Of a stretch of DNA of 64,000 nt, positions 9,243-18,519 are shown in pieces (within the stretch, counting starts at the first letter, position 1; every line of letters begins with the position of its first letter). The stretch covers positions 1 to 64,000 of the forward strand of contig CALKPY010000146.1 in NCBI GenBank assembly GCA_937991435.1, given 5' to 3'. The notes beneath the pieces were generated by a model. That model searched no databases. It was not told the origin of the DNA and worked only from the letters and a program-made list of their open reading frames with translations. Both the position numbers and the translations under genes were made by a program. Origin of the DNA: an uncultured Acidimicrobiales bacterium. Lineage in GTDB: Bacteria > Actinomycetota > Acidimicrobiia > Acidimicrobiales > UBA10347.

Positions 9243-10118
9243 TTACAGGTACAGACCAGTCGCATAGAGCGTGACCCAGACGAACCCGCTCAGCACAACG
9301 ATTGGGTCTTTGAGCACCAGCATTTCGGGGGTTTCGCCTCGGCCCGTCCATGCCAAAGAAAGAAAGCGCGCGATTGCGATCGTGAACGGAACCGCTGTCA
9401 GCTGTAACAACGTTGAACCAATGCCGTCAGCCGCCTGGTTGGTAGCTTCGGTCGCTGCCCAAGCGGCGTAGCTTCCCGCTGATGCCAAGGCAGCAGCGGA
9501 TGCTAACCACCGCAGCGACCGCGGCGGATAGCTCGCTAGTACTTTGCGGCTACCAGCGTCGGCGCCGATGGTGAGGAGCTCGCCGAGACGTTTGCCCGTT
9601 ATCAAAAGCAGCGCCCCGGCGGTGACGACGGAGACAAACCACACGCTGATGTCGGTGTCAGCCGCGATGCCACCAGCGAGAGCTCTCAACATGAAACCGG
9701 CGGCAACGGCCACCAGTTCAAGCCACGGAATTCGCTTGAGTGTGCGGCTATAGAACAGACTCAGGCCTGCATAGGCCCCGAGTACGCAAGCAAAGGGCCA
9801 TCCGAGCATCGGTGCTGTAGCGATCGCGATGATCGCAAGAAACACCATGATTCGACGCGCCTCAGCTGGGCTCACCTTGCCACTTGCAAGGGGGCGGTTC
9901 TGCTTCTTCGGATGGCGGCGATCGGCTTCGATATCGGTCAAGTCGTTGGCGATATAGCCCAGAGACGAAACAACACAGAACAGGGCAAATGCCGCCACCG
10001 TTAGTGCGAATGTGTCGGCTTCGTCAAGCCGGCCAGCAGCCCCGGGTGCCGAGAACACGAGAAGGTTCTTTGTGTACTGGTGAGGGCGAAGCAGCCGAAA
10101 TGCGGCTCGCAGATTCAT
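9243..10118 (-). CDS. ubiA: UbiA-family decaprenyl-phosphate phosphoribosyltransferase
   Basis: LLRPHQYTKNLLVFSAP, NDLTDIEADRRHPKKQNRPLASG, YSRTLKRIPWLEL. Confidence 0.88.
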   Translation of the reverse strand: MNLRAAFRLLRPHQYTKNLLVFSAPGAAGRLDEADTFALTVAAFALFCVVSSLGYIANDLTDIEADRRHPKKQNRPLASGKVSPAEARRIMVFLAIIAIATAPMLGWPFACVLGAYAGLSLFYSRTLKRIPWLELVAVAAGFMLRALAGGIAADTDISVWFVSVVTAGALLLITGKRLGELLTIGADAGSRKVLASYPPRSLRWLASAAALASAGSYAAWAATEATNQAADGIGSTLLQLTAVPFTIAIARFLSLAWTGRGETPEMLVLKDPIVVLSGFVWVTLYATGLYL

Positions 10119-10146
10119 TCGGTCACCTCGACCAGTTCTTCGAACG

Positions 10147-10905
10147 TCACCTCGCCGAAACCCGTCGCCAAACGGGTCCGGGAAGATTCTTCAAGGCCAA
10201 TCCGACTGTGCCAAGTATTGACGGCGAATGCACGACAGCACGGCGCTTCTTGATGCCCTCGATGATGTCGCCAGCGACAGCCTCCGCGGTCGTGGCAAAT
10301 GGTGCTTCCTCAAGCCCTTCGGTCATGCGGGTGTGGACAAACCCGGGCCGCACGATGCAGACATCAACTCCGACCTTGCGTGCTGGAGCGGCAATCTCGA
10401 CGCCAAAAGCGTCGAGGCCAGCTTTGGCCGAACCGTAGATCAGGTTGCCGGCACGAGGGCGTACCGCGGCGATCGATGAGATGATGATGAGTCTGGCGCC
10501 GGGCTCGCCCCGCAACTGCGCGATGCTGATCAGGCTGGCGGCCACTGCGCTCGAGTAGTTGAGGTTCGCGAGGTCAACGGCAACGACCGGATCGGCGTCG
10601 ATTGTGAACGGCTCGCCGAGCTGGCCGAAGGCGACAACGATTGTGTCGAACGGGCCATATTCGCTATTTGCCTTTGCGATAGTGGCGCTCTGTTGGGCGA
10701 CATCGGCAGCATCGAATTCAACGGTATGAACGGTCAGACCGGTCGTAGCGCTAAGCGTGCTTGCCGCCGTTGCCGTCGACCCGCCAGAGCGCCCGGCGAG
10801 CGTGAGGGTCCGCAATCCCAGAGGCGCAAGAGACGTGCACAACGCGACGGCGATATCGCTTCCGCCACCAAGTACCAGCATGTTTCGGGGCATTGGGTTG
10901 GTCAC
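10147..10905 (-). CDS. dprE2: SDR, DprE2-like decaprenylphosphoryl-2-keto-ribose reductase
   Basis: NMLVLGGGSDIAVAL, VVAFGQLG, NYSSAVAAS, YGSAKAGLDAFGVEI, IVRPGFVHTRMTEGLEEAPF; adjacent to ubiA and dprE1. Confidence 0.82.
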   Translation of the reverse strand: MTNPMPRNMLVLGGGSDIAVALCTSLAPLGLRTLTLAGRSGGSTATAASTLSATTGLTVHTVEFDAADVAQQSATIAKANSEYGPFDTIVVAFGQLGEPFTIDADPVVAVDLANLNYSSAVAASLISIAQLRGEPGARLIIISSIAAVRPRAGNLIYGSAKAGLDAFGVEIAAPARKVGVDVCIVRPGFVHTRMTEGLEEAPFATTAEAVAGDIIEGIKKRRAVVHSPSILGTVGLALKNLPGPVWRRVSAR

Positions 10906-10947
10906 TGTTGCGGTCCTTGTGGGGATTCGGTGCCTAGGATCATGTGA

Positions 10948-11034
10948 ATGAGCACTCGCATGCTGATCTTTCTTTCGCTGCTTTGCGGGCTGGCCATTCT
11001 TGCGGCATTCGCCCTACAGGTTGCCCTGACTTGA
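10948..11034 (+). CDS. Putative 28-aa single-TM peptide
   Basis: MSTRMLIFLSLLCGLAILAAFALQVALT; short ORF in the gap between divergent genes, not in the ORF track. Confidence 0.35.
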   Translation: MSTRMLIFLSLLCGLAILAAFALQVALT

Positions 11035-11124
11035 GCTGACTTCAGCGTCGGCATTGACCGACCGCTGCAATCGTTGCTGACCGGCCCGGCAGGCGCGGTG
11101 AGCGAATCGGTAGGCTCGTCAGTC

Positions 11125-12522
11125 ATGGGACATCACGATCTTGTCGTCATTGGTGGCGGACCCGCAGGATATGCGGCCGCACTGTACGGAGCGGGGGCAG
11201 GTCTCGATGTAGCCCTGGTCGAGCGCCACAAGCTCGGAGGGACCTGTCTCAACGTGGGGTGTATCCCCGCCAAAGAGCTGCTCGAGACCGCCGCGGTCTT
11301 CCGCACGATTGGACACGCGGAGCAGTTCGGAATCACGACTTCGACACCGGTTGTGGACTTTGGCGTAAGCCAGCGCCGCAAACAAGCCATCATCGATCAG
11401 TTGATTGGCGGCCTCGGAGGGCTTCTCAAGGCTCGAAGCGTGACGGTCTACGACGGCAATGGTTCTATCGCGGGTGGCGGTCAGGTCAAGATTGCTGGCG
11501 GCTCGTCGGGCGACGTGCAGATCTCTGGCGACAACGTTCTTATCGCTACCGGAAGCACGCCTCGCACGCTTCCCGGCTTCGACGTAGACGGCTCGCTGGT
11601 CATGACTAGCGACGAGTTCCTCTCGATCCCCGCCGTGCCCAAAAGTGCAGCGATCATCGGAGGCGGCGCGATCGGGTGCGAGTTTGCGTCATTGCTGAGC
11701 GATCTCGGATGCGAGGTAACGCTGCTCGAGTACATGCCTCGATTGGTCGCTGGCGCTGACCCCGACTGCACCCGAGTACTCGAACGGTCTTTCAAGAAGC
11801 GTGGAATTGCGGTGAAGACCGGTGTTGCTGTCTCGCATCATGAACCGCAGCCGGGCGGCGGCACACGAATTCACTTCGGCGAAGGCGAACATGTCGATAG
11901 TGACATCGTGGTCATGAGTGTTGGGCGTCGCCCTGTTACTGATGGGCTTGGGCTCGATGGCGTAGCGGTTGCGCTTGATGACCGAGGTTTCATCATTGTC
12001 GACGAATCACTGCGAACAAGCGAAGCCAACGTATTTGCCGCCGGCGATGTCATCGACACCGCGCAACTGGCGCACATCGGGTTTGCCGAAGGCATGCAAG
12101 TCATCAAGACAATTCTCGGCGAACCTGCGCCGCCGATCGACTACGACCGAGTTCCCTGGTGCATCTACACACATCCTGAAATTGCGTTTGCTGGCCTGAC
12201 CGAAGAACAAGCAGTCGCTGCCGGCTACGAAATCGTTGTTGACAAACACCGATTCGCAGGCAACGGTCGAGCAATGATCGTCGGTGAAACCGAGGGCCTC
12301 GTCAAGGTTGTTGCGCAACGCAATGCTCAAGGCCACGGCGGCCAAATTCTTGGGGTGCATATGGTCGGACCGTGGGTAACCGAACAGCTTGGCCAGGGCT
12401 ACCTCGCCGTTAACTGGGAAGCAACGGTCGACGAAGTCGCGTCGTTCATTCAACCTCACCCGACGATTGGCGAGACTTTTGGTGAGACTGTGCTGGCCCT
12501 TACCGGCCGGGGTCTGCACTGA
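11125..12522 (+). CDS. lpdA: Dihydrolipoyl dehydrogenase (E3)
   Basis: GGGPAGYAAALYGAGAGLDVALVERHKLGGTCLNVGCIPAK redox-active Cys pair, C-terminal HPTIGETFGET; TAGGCT at 11111 supports ATG 11125. Confidence 0.95.
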   Translation: MGHHDLVVIGGGPAGYAAALYGAGAGLDVALVERHKLGGTCLNVGCIPAKELLETAAVFRTIGHAEQFGITTSTPVVDFGVSQRRKQAIIDQLIGGLGGLLKARSVTVYDGNGSIAGGGQVKIAGGSSGDVQISGDNVLIATGSTPRTLPGFDVDGSLVMTSDEFLSIPAVPKSAAIIGGGAIGCEFASLLSDLGCEVTLLEYMPRLVAGADPDCTRVLERSFKKRGIAVKTGVAVSHHEPQPGGGTRIHFGEGEHVDSDIVVMSVGRRPVTDGLGLDGVAVALDDRGFIIVDESLRTSEANVFAAGDVIDTAQLAHIGFAEGMQVIKTILGEPAPPIDYDRVPWCIYTHPEIAFAGLTEEQAVAAGYEIVVDKHRFAGNGRAMIVGETEGLVKVVAQRNAQGHGGQILGVHMVGPWVTEQLGQGYLAVNWEATVDEVASFIQPHPTIGETFGETVLALTGRGLH

Positions 12523-12600
12523 TGAACGAAACCTGCAACCCTTGTAACGATTCTGAACCTTGTTTCTCCACCATTCACGATTACGGAAAGACCACCACTG

Positions 12601-14265
12601 ATGGCTGATGTCACGATGCCCCAACTGGGCGAAACCGTCACCGAAGGAACGATCACCCGCTGGTTCAAGCAGCCCGGCGAGCACGTTGCACTCGACGAAG
12701 TGCTGTTCGAGGTTTCAACCGACAAGGTGGACAGCGAAGTCCCATCGCCGGTCGAGGGAACGTTGACTGCAATCGTGGTCGCCGAAGGCGAAACCGTCGA
12801 CGTGGGTGTCGTTCTGGCCACCATTGGAGATGCCGCAGCGGCACCCGATGCAGCGACCGAATCAGCGCAGGCCCCCGAAGCAGCGGCGCCACCGGCGCCT
12901 GCCGCCCCGGTTGCCGACGTTTCACCAGCACCTGCCGCCGCGGCGGCACCTGCTCCACCTGCACCCGTTGCGCCTGTTGCCGCTGCAGCCACGCCAACGC
13001 CGCCAGTCGCTGAACCGACTGTGTCTTCTGTCGAGCCCGTTTCTGCTGGCGGTGAATCGACGCCCGAAAGCGGCACCTTCCGCACCGAAGTCGCTGCATC
13101 GAGCGCGGGTATGTTGTTGTCGCCTGTTGTGCGGCGCCTGATCACCCGCAACTCGCTTGATGTTGCATCAATTACCGGGACTGGCGTCGGAGGGCGAATC
13201 ACACGAGCCGATGTCGAAGCCGCAATTTCGCAACAGCGCCAAGGTGCGACTGGCGCTGCCGAAACCACCCACGTAGATGCAGCCGATCCGAACGCAGTTG
13301 CACCTGTAGGTGCGGCCGTTGCCACAGGTGTTGCCGCCGCCGGAGTCGCTTCGGTTGCTGTTGGCACTGGCTCTAATGCTGGCTCGGCTGCTGACACATC
13401 AGCGGGCGCGCCGCCAGCGAGCGCTCCTGCCGTCGATGCGCCGCCGCAGGCGTCTGCGCCGGTTGCCGATCCTGCGCCGGTTCCCGCTGAACGGGTTACG
13501 GGAGCAGCGGAACGTGTTGTTGCGGTCGTCGCCCCGCTTCCTGTGGGCCAACGAGACGAAGTCGTTCCGTTGAACCGCATCAGGCGAATGACGGCTGACT
13601 ACATGGTTCAGTCCAAGCAGGTCTCGCCTCATGTGCTGACGGCAGTCGAAGTCGATTTTGAAAATGTCGAGCGCAGCCGCAAGGCGCACCGAGCCGAGTT
13701 CAAAGAACAAGAAGGCTTCAGTCTGACCTACCTGCCGTTCATCAGCCGGGCGCTCGTCGATGCGCTCCGTGATTTTCCGCACATGAACGCATCGATGGGG
13801 GAGCACGAGCTGATTGTGCACGGCGCCGTGAACCTCGCGATCGCAGTAGATCTCAACTTTGAAGGACTGCTGGCCCCGGTCGTCAAGGGTGCCGACGGCA
13901 AACGGCTTCGGACTATTGCTCGAGACACCGTTGATTTGGCAGCGCGAGCTCGTGCAAAGCAGCTCACCGCTGACGAAATTACCGGCGGAACATTCACGAT
14001 CACCAACGCCGGCCAGTACGGCACGATGATGCAGTTCCCGATCATTAACCAACCTCAGGTCGCAATCTTGTCGACCGACGGAATCCGTCGCAAACCCGTG
14101 GTGATCACCGACAACTTCGGCAACGAAACCGTCGGTATCCACTCGGTGGGCGTCCTGGCTCTTGCCTGGGACCACCGAGCCTTTGACGGTGCCTACGCCG
14201 CAGCGTTTCTTGATCGATTGCGCACCATCATCGAGACCCGCGACTGGGAGGCGGAGCTCGAGTAG
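12601..14265 (+). CDS. sucB: 2-oxoacid dehydrogenase E2 (dihydrolipoamide succinyltransferase type)
   Basis: Lipoyl motif EVSTDKVDSEVPSP, PSBD LSPVVRRLITRNSLDVASITGTGVGGRITRADV, catalytic DHRAFDGAYAAAFL; long Ala/Pro linkers. Confidence 0.93.
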   Translation: MADVTMPQLGETVTEGTITRWFKQPGEHVALDEVLFEVSTDKVDSEVPSPVEGTLTAIVVAEGETVDVGVVLATIGDAAAAPDAATESAQAPEAAAPPAPAAPVADVSPAPAAAAAPAPPAPVAPVAAAATPTPPVAEPTVSSVEPVSAGGESTPESGTFRTEVAASSAGMLLSPVVRRLITRNSLDVASITGTGVGGRITRADVEAAISQQRQGATGAAETTHVDAADPNAVAPVGAAVATGVAAAGVASVAVGTGSNAGSAADTSAGAPPASAPAVDAPPQASAPVADPAPVPAERVTGAAERVVAVVAPLPVGQRDEVVPLNRIRRMTADYMVQSKQVSPHVLTAVEVDFENVERSRKAHRAEFKEQEGFSLTYLPFISRALVDALRDFPHMNASMGEHELIVHGAVNLAIAVDLNFEGLLAPVVKGADGKRLRTIARDTVDLAARARAKQLTADEITGGTFTITNAGQYGTMMQFPIINQPQVAILSTDGIRRKPVVITDNFGNETVGIHSVGVLALAWDHRAFDGAYAAAFLDRLRTIIETRDWEAELE

Positions 14266-16052
14266 TGCCCGTCGCCATTGACCACTCGTTGGCTTCGCTC
14301 GTTCCCGAAAGCACATCGACCGACGTTCATTCGCGCCATCTGCATGTGCGATGGATCGGCAAAGTCGGCTACGACGAAGCCTTGACGCTGCAGCGTGGCC
14401 TGTTACGTGGCGACCACAACCATCTGCTCCTCGTCGAGCATCCACCGGTGTTCACCGTTGGACGCAGCGGCGATCTCGCGAATATTTTGGTCGAACCCGA
14501 TGAATTCGGCGCGATCGTGCGCCACGTCGACCGCGGCGGCGACGTTACCTTGCATGCCCCCGGTCAACTGGTTGGCTACCCGATCGTGACTGTTCCCGGC
14601 CGCGGCGGCTTGGTCGAGACGGCGAGGTTCGTAGCGTCGATCGAAGATCTCCTTATCGATGTCTTGGCCGACCTCGGGTTGCCGGGTGCACAGCGTCTCG
14701 ATGGTTCAACGGGTGTCTGGCTCGATGCTGACAATCACAACGCACGAAAGATTGCCGCAATTGGCGTGCGCATCAAGCGCGGCCGGTCAATGCACGGTTT
14801 CTCATTGAACGTCGACATTGATCCGGCGTGGTTTGGTCGTCTCGTGCCATGCGGCATCGCGGACAAACCAGTCACGACCTTGCGGTCCGAGGGCGTTGAC
14901 GCGACGATGCAAGACGTCGTCGATGCAGTCGCGGTGCGCTCAGAGGGTCGCTGGGGAACGCAGTCGGTTCACAGGGCCGACGTGGCATGGAAGCACCGCG
15001 TCGAAGATCTGAGCGCCTTCTCGCGAGGGGCGGGTGCAGGTGACCCGGTTCGCGCTTCCGCTTCGGTCATCTCCGACGTCGCCGACGAAGAGCTTGCCAA
15101 CGAACAATTCGCCGCCGACTCGGTTCTCAAGCCACAAGGCACCCCGGTGCGATTGCTGGGCCGGCTCGCTCAAGCCGGAGTTAGCGACGGACTCGATACC
15201 TCTGCCCGTAAACCAGATTGGATGCGCGTCAAAACCAAGATGGGGCCCGAGTACCGGCGTCTCAAATCAGTCATGCGCAAACTCGATCTGGTGACCGTGT
15301 GCGAAGAGGCCGGCTGCCCCAACATCTTCGAATGTTGGGCTGACGGCACCGCGACGTTCATGATCAACGGTGAGCGATGCACTCGGGCGTGCGGCTTCTG
15401 TCTCGTCGACACCCGTAAACCGCTGCCCGTGGATCTCGACGAACCACGCCGGGTAGCAGAAGCTGTTGCTCAGATGGGCCTCAGCTACGCCGTCATCACG
15501 ACCGTTGCTCGCGACGATCTGGATGACCACGGGGCTTCAGGTTTCGTGAACACGATCGCGGCGATCCGTGAAACGCTTCCCGATTGTCGAGTTGAGGTGC
15601 TGATCAGCGACTGCAAGGGCGATAGCACGGCGCTCGACGCCATCTTCGAGGCCCGCCCAGATGTGCTGAATCACAACATCGAGACGGTTCCGCGATTACA
15701 GCGAGCGGTGCGACCGTCTGCGGGTTACGCCAGGTCGCTTGCGGTGTTGGCGAGAGCCCGCACGGCCGGGTTGACGACGAAGTCGTCAATCATTGTGGGC
15801 ATGGGCGAGAGCCTCGAAGAGGTCGTTGACACAATGGCTGACCTTGCCGGAATTGGTGTGGGCATCGTCACTATCGGTCAGTATCTACGCCCCACAACGA
15901 ATCATCTTCCGGTGCAGCGTTGGTACACCCCCGATGAGTTCGCTCATCTCAAACAGGTCGGCGAACAGCTGGGGTTGGCTCATGTCGAGTCTTCGCCGCT
16001 TACCCGCAGCAGCTATCACGCGCGAGAGGCCGAAGCGGCGGCCCTTACGTAG
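14265..16052 (+). CDS. Fused lipoyl(octanoyl) transferase LipB and lipoyl synthase LipA
   Basis: LipB: RGGDVTLHAPGQLVGYPI, KIAAIGVRIKRGRSMHGFSLNV, FGRLVPCGI; LipA: VCEEAGCPNIFECW and CTRACGFC cluster motifs, LNHNIETVPRL; uninterrupted 595-aa ORF. Confidence 0.93.
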   Translation: MPVAIDHSLASLVPESTSTDVHSRHLHVRWIGKVGYDEALTLQRGLLRGDHNHLLLVEHPPVFTVGRSGDLANILVEPDEFGAIVRHVDRGGDVTLHAPGQLVGYPIVTVPGRGGLVETARFVASIEDLLIDVLADLGLPGAQRLDGSTGVWLDADNHNARKIAAIGVRIKRGRSMHGFSLNVDIDPAWFGRLVPCGIADKPVTTLRSEGVDATMQDVVDAVAVRSEGRWGTQSVHRADVAWKHRVEDLSAFSRGAGAGDPVRASASVISDVADEELANEQFAADSVLKPQGTPVRLLGRLAQAGVSDGLDTSARKPDWMRVKTKMGPEYRRLKSVMRKLDLVTVCEEAGCPNIFECWADGTATFMINGERCTRACGFCLVDTRKPLPVDLDEPRRVAEAVAQMGLSYAVITTVARDDLDDHGASGFVNTIAAIRETLPDCRVEVLISDCKGDSTALDAIFEARPDVLNHNIETVPRLQRAVRPSAGYARSLAVLARARTAGLTTKSSIIVGMGESLEEVVDTMADLAGIGVGIVTIGQYLRPTTNHLPVQRWYTPDEFAHLKQVGEQLGLAHVESSPLTRSSYHAREAEAAALT

Positions 16053-16527
16053 ACGTCGCCAATGCGGCGACTCGCGCATCGAGGGAGCGAATCAGGTCGT
16101 TGGGGGACAGGCTCAGTTCAAGGCCTCGTTGACCGGCGCTGACCCAAATCTGGTCGCAGGTAGTGGCTGATTCGTCAATAAAGGTGGGCAACTGCTTCGT
16201 CTGACCAAACGGGCTGATGCCGCCAGCGACATAACCCGTTGACCGTTCTGCATCCGAGACCGTGCTCATCGAGGCTCGTTTGGCCCCGGCTTCGTGAGCA
16301 AGCGCCTTGAGATTGAGCTGATCGGTGACGGCAACGATGGCGACTGCCAGCGCGTGTGGTGCTGGCCCAAGCCGTACGACCAACGTTTTGAACACGACTG
16401 CTGGATCGAGTCCAAGCGCTTCAGCCGCGTCGAGGCCGAACGACGCTGCCGTTGGATCCTGCTCGTAGGGGTGCACCTCGTACCCGATCTCTCGTTGGTC
16501 CAACCAGACTGTGGCGCGGGTCTGCAT
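16045..16527 (-). CDS. ybaK: YbaK/EbsC-type aminoacyl-tRNA deacylase
   Basis: VFKTLVVRL, AIVAVTDQLNLKALAHEAGAKRASM, GYVAGGISPFGQTKQLPTFID. Confidence 0.9.
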   Translation of the reverse strand: MQTRATVWLDQREIGYEVHPYEQDPTAASFGLDAAEALGLDPAVVFKTLVVRLGPAPHALAVAIVAVTDQLNLKALAHEAGAKRASMSTVSDAERSTGYVAGGISPFGQTKQLPTFIDESATTCDQIWVSAGQRGLELSLSPNDLIRSLDARVAALATST

Positions 16528-16629
16528 ACCGAAAGTCTGCCTGGACCGAGGCACCGCTGGTCGTAGTTCGCTCGCCACTAGATCGGATCCAGCTGGGGAC
16601 TGTGGGGCGCAGGGCTACCCTCAGCACGC

Positions 16630-17484
16630 GTGATCGAAGTCCACGGAGCCACTGTCTTACTCATGTGGGCGACAGGTGGACTCGCCTTTTTGTGGGTGAC
16701 CACCCGACGCCGCGAGGTCGGCCTCGGTTACGGCTGGACTATGCGCATCACGTGGATTGTGGTTGCTGGCCTTGGCGTCGCCACCGGCTTGGCGTCGGGC
16801 CCGTATTGGCCGCGGGAAGCAGCGGCAATCGCATCGATCGCAGCGGCAAGCGCGGCGCTGGCCTCGTCGATCGTGCGGCGACGAGCCGGTGTGACTGGCC
16901 AACGTCGGGTGATCGAACGACGAACCGAACGCGTGGCGGCAATGACGGGCATCGATCGCGACGAGCAGCGGTTTGATGCAGACGCCGCCGAGTTCGATCC
17001 GTCGCTGGATCTTGTTGCTCCACTTTTTGGACTGATCGCAATCGTCGCCGGTGCAATTCATGCAGATGGACCAGCATGGCTCTCGGTTGTGCGAGTCATC
17101 GCCGGAGCCGCCTTTCTCGGAGCCGTCAGCGATGCGATGCTGCTCGGACATTGGTATCTCGTCCAACCTGGGCTGGCTCGTTCCCCGATTCTCGAACTTG
17201 TCCGATGGACAGGGGCCACGTGGCTGCCGCACGTGGTGGCCTTTTTGTTACCAACTGGCGTGTGGTCGGTCCTCAACGGTTCGATCGAAGATGGTTACGG
17301 AGGCATGCTCGGCTGGTTCTGGGCCGCGTCGACGGTGGCTACGATTGTGCTGGTTGGTGTTACGAGAGCAGCGCTTAAGGAGCGCCAATATGCGGCGGTC
17401 ATGGCAGCTACCGGGCTGCTCTATCTCGCCATCTTGACCGCGTTTGGTCAAGATCTTGTCGCCCGGATTTTGCTCGACAGATGA
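16630..17484 (+). CDS. Polytopic membrane protein of unknown function
   Basis: Multiple hydrophobic segments; GTG start with TACCCT box at 16616. Confidence 0.75.
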   Translation: MIEVHGATVLLMWATGGLAFLWVTTRRREVGLGYGWTMRITWIVVAGLGVATGLASGPYWPREAAAIASIAAASAALASSIVRRRAGVTGQRRVIERRTERVAAMTGIDRDEQRFDADAAEFDPSLDLVAPLFGLIAIVAGAIHADGPAWLSVVRVIAGAAFLGAVSDAMLLGHWYLVQPGLARSPILELVRWTGATWLPHVVAFLLPTGVWSVLNGSIEDGYGGMLGWFWAASTVATIVLVGVTRAALKERQYAAVMAATGLLYLAILTAFGQDLVARILLDR

Positions 17485-17631
17485 CGGGCACTGGTCGGCG
17501 GCCATTGCAGTTTTCCACAGGTCGGTCCATACTGGCTCTGCAGTAGCGGGCGAAGAGGGGCGCTCTGTCGTCCCAAGCGGCTTGCGCCGGTGGGGTGGTG
17601 TTGCCTGCCGTCTACGAATCGGGAGCCCCCT

Positions 17632-18513
17632 ATGCCAAGAGCAATCTGGAGCGGAGCGATCAGCTTTGGTCTCGTAACTGTTCCTGTCCGGTTGTACAGC
17701 GCTGTCTCGCGTAAATCGGTGCGTTTCAATCAGCTCGATTCTCGTACCGGTGCCCGTATCAAGCGACGTTGGGTTTCTGCACTCGACGGCGAAGAAGTCG
17801 ACAACGACCACCTGGTTCGTGGCTATGAAATCACCAGCGGCAACTATGTCACCATTTCTGATGATGAGCTTCGGTCGCTTGACCCCGAAGCGTCGCGCCT
17901 GATTGACATCGTGGAGTTCGTCGATCTCGCCGACATCGATCCGATCATGTACGACAATGCATACTTCCTCGAACCTGACGAGTTGGCGGCCAAGGCCTAC
18001 AAAGTGCTGGTCGAGGCTCTCGGTCGGGCCGACAAGGTCGCGATCTGCCGAGTGGTGATGCGAAACAAGGAGTATCTCGGCGCAGTCCGTTCCCACGACG
18101 GCGTGTTGGTGATGTCGACGATGGTCTACTCCGATGAGCTCAACGAGGTTGCAGATCTCGACGGTCTTGAGAAGCTCGATGCAATCGAAATCTCTGATGC
18201 CGAGATTGCAATGGCCGAACAACTCATTGGAACGCTTAGCGGCGAGTTCGATGCGACGGTCTACACCGATGGGTACCGCGAACGCGTGATGGAGATGATC
18301 CAACGCAAAGCCGATGGTGAAGAAGTATTGGTGAGCGAAGAGGCGCCGAGCTCGTCATCGTCTGACGTCGTCGACCTGATGGCGGCACTCGAAGCCAGCG
18401 TTGCGGCCGCTAAGCAGGCGCGCGGGCGGCACCCCTCGACCTCAAGCGACGAGAAAAAGGGGTCGGGTAATTCGGCTGCGAAGTCGACCGCAAAAAAGAA
18501 GAAGGCGTCGTAG
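17632..18513 (+). CDS. ku: Non-homologous end-joining protein Ku
   Basis: MPRAIWSGAISFGLVTVPVRLYSAV, KRRWVSALDGEEV, lysine-rich C-terminal tail. Confidence 0.95.
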   Translation: MPRAIWSGAISFGLVTVPVRLYSAVSRKSVRFNQLDSRTGARIKRRWVSALDGEEVDNDHLVRGYEITSGNYVTISDDELRSLDPEASRLIDIVEFVDLADIDPIMYDNAYFLEPDELAAKAYKVLVEALGRADKVAICRVVMRNKEYLGAVRSHDGVLVMSTMVYSDELNEVADLDGLEKLDAIEISDAEIAMAEQLIGTLSGEFDATVYTDGYRERVMEMIQRKADGEEVLVSEEAPSSSSSDVVDLMAALEASVAAAKQARGRHPSTSSDEKKGSGNSAAKSTAKKKKAS

Positions 18514-18519
18514 CTCCAG

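Noticed and set aside
12456-13580. 374-aa minus-strand ORF antisense to sucB
   Set aside because: Low-complexity Ala/Thr/Gly/Ser composition mirrors the Ala/Pro linker on the plus strand; no domain motif.
13399-14445. 348-aa minus-strand ORF antisense to sucB/lipB
   Set aside because: Shadow ORF of high-GC coding sequence; no recognisable motif, sense frame is unambiguous.
17248-18303. 351-aa minus-strand ORF antisense to ku
   Set aside because: Antisense shadow; His/Asp-rich without domain logic.
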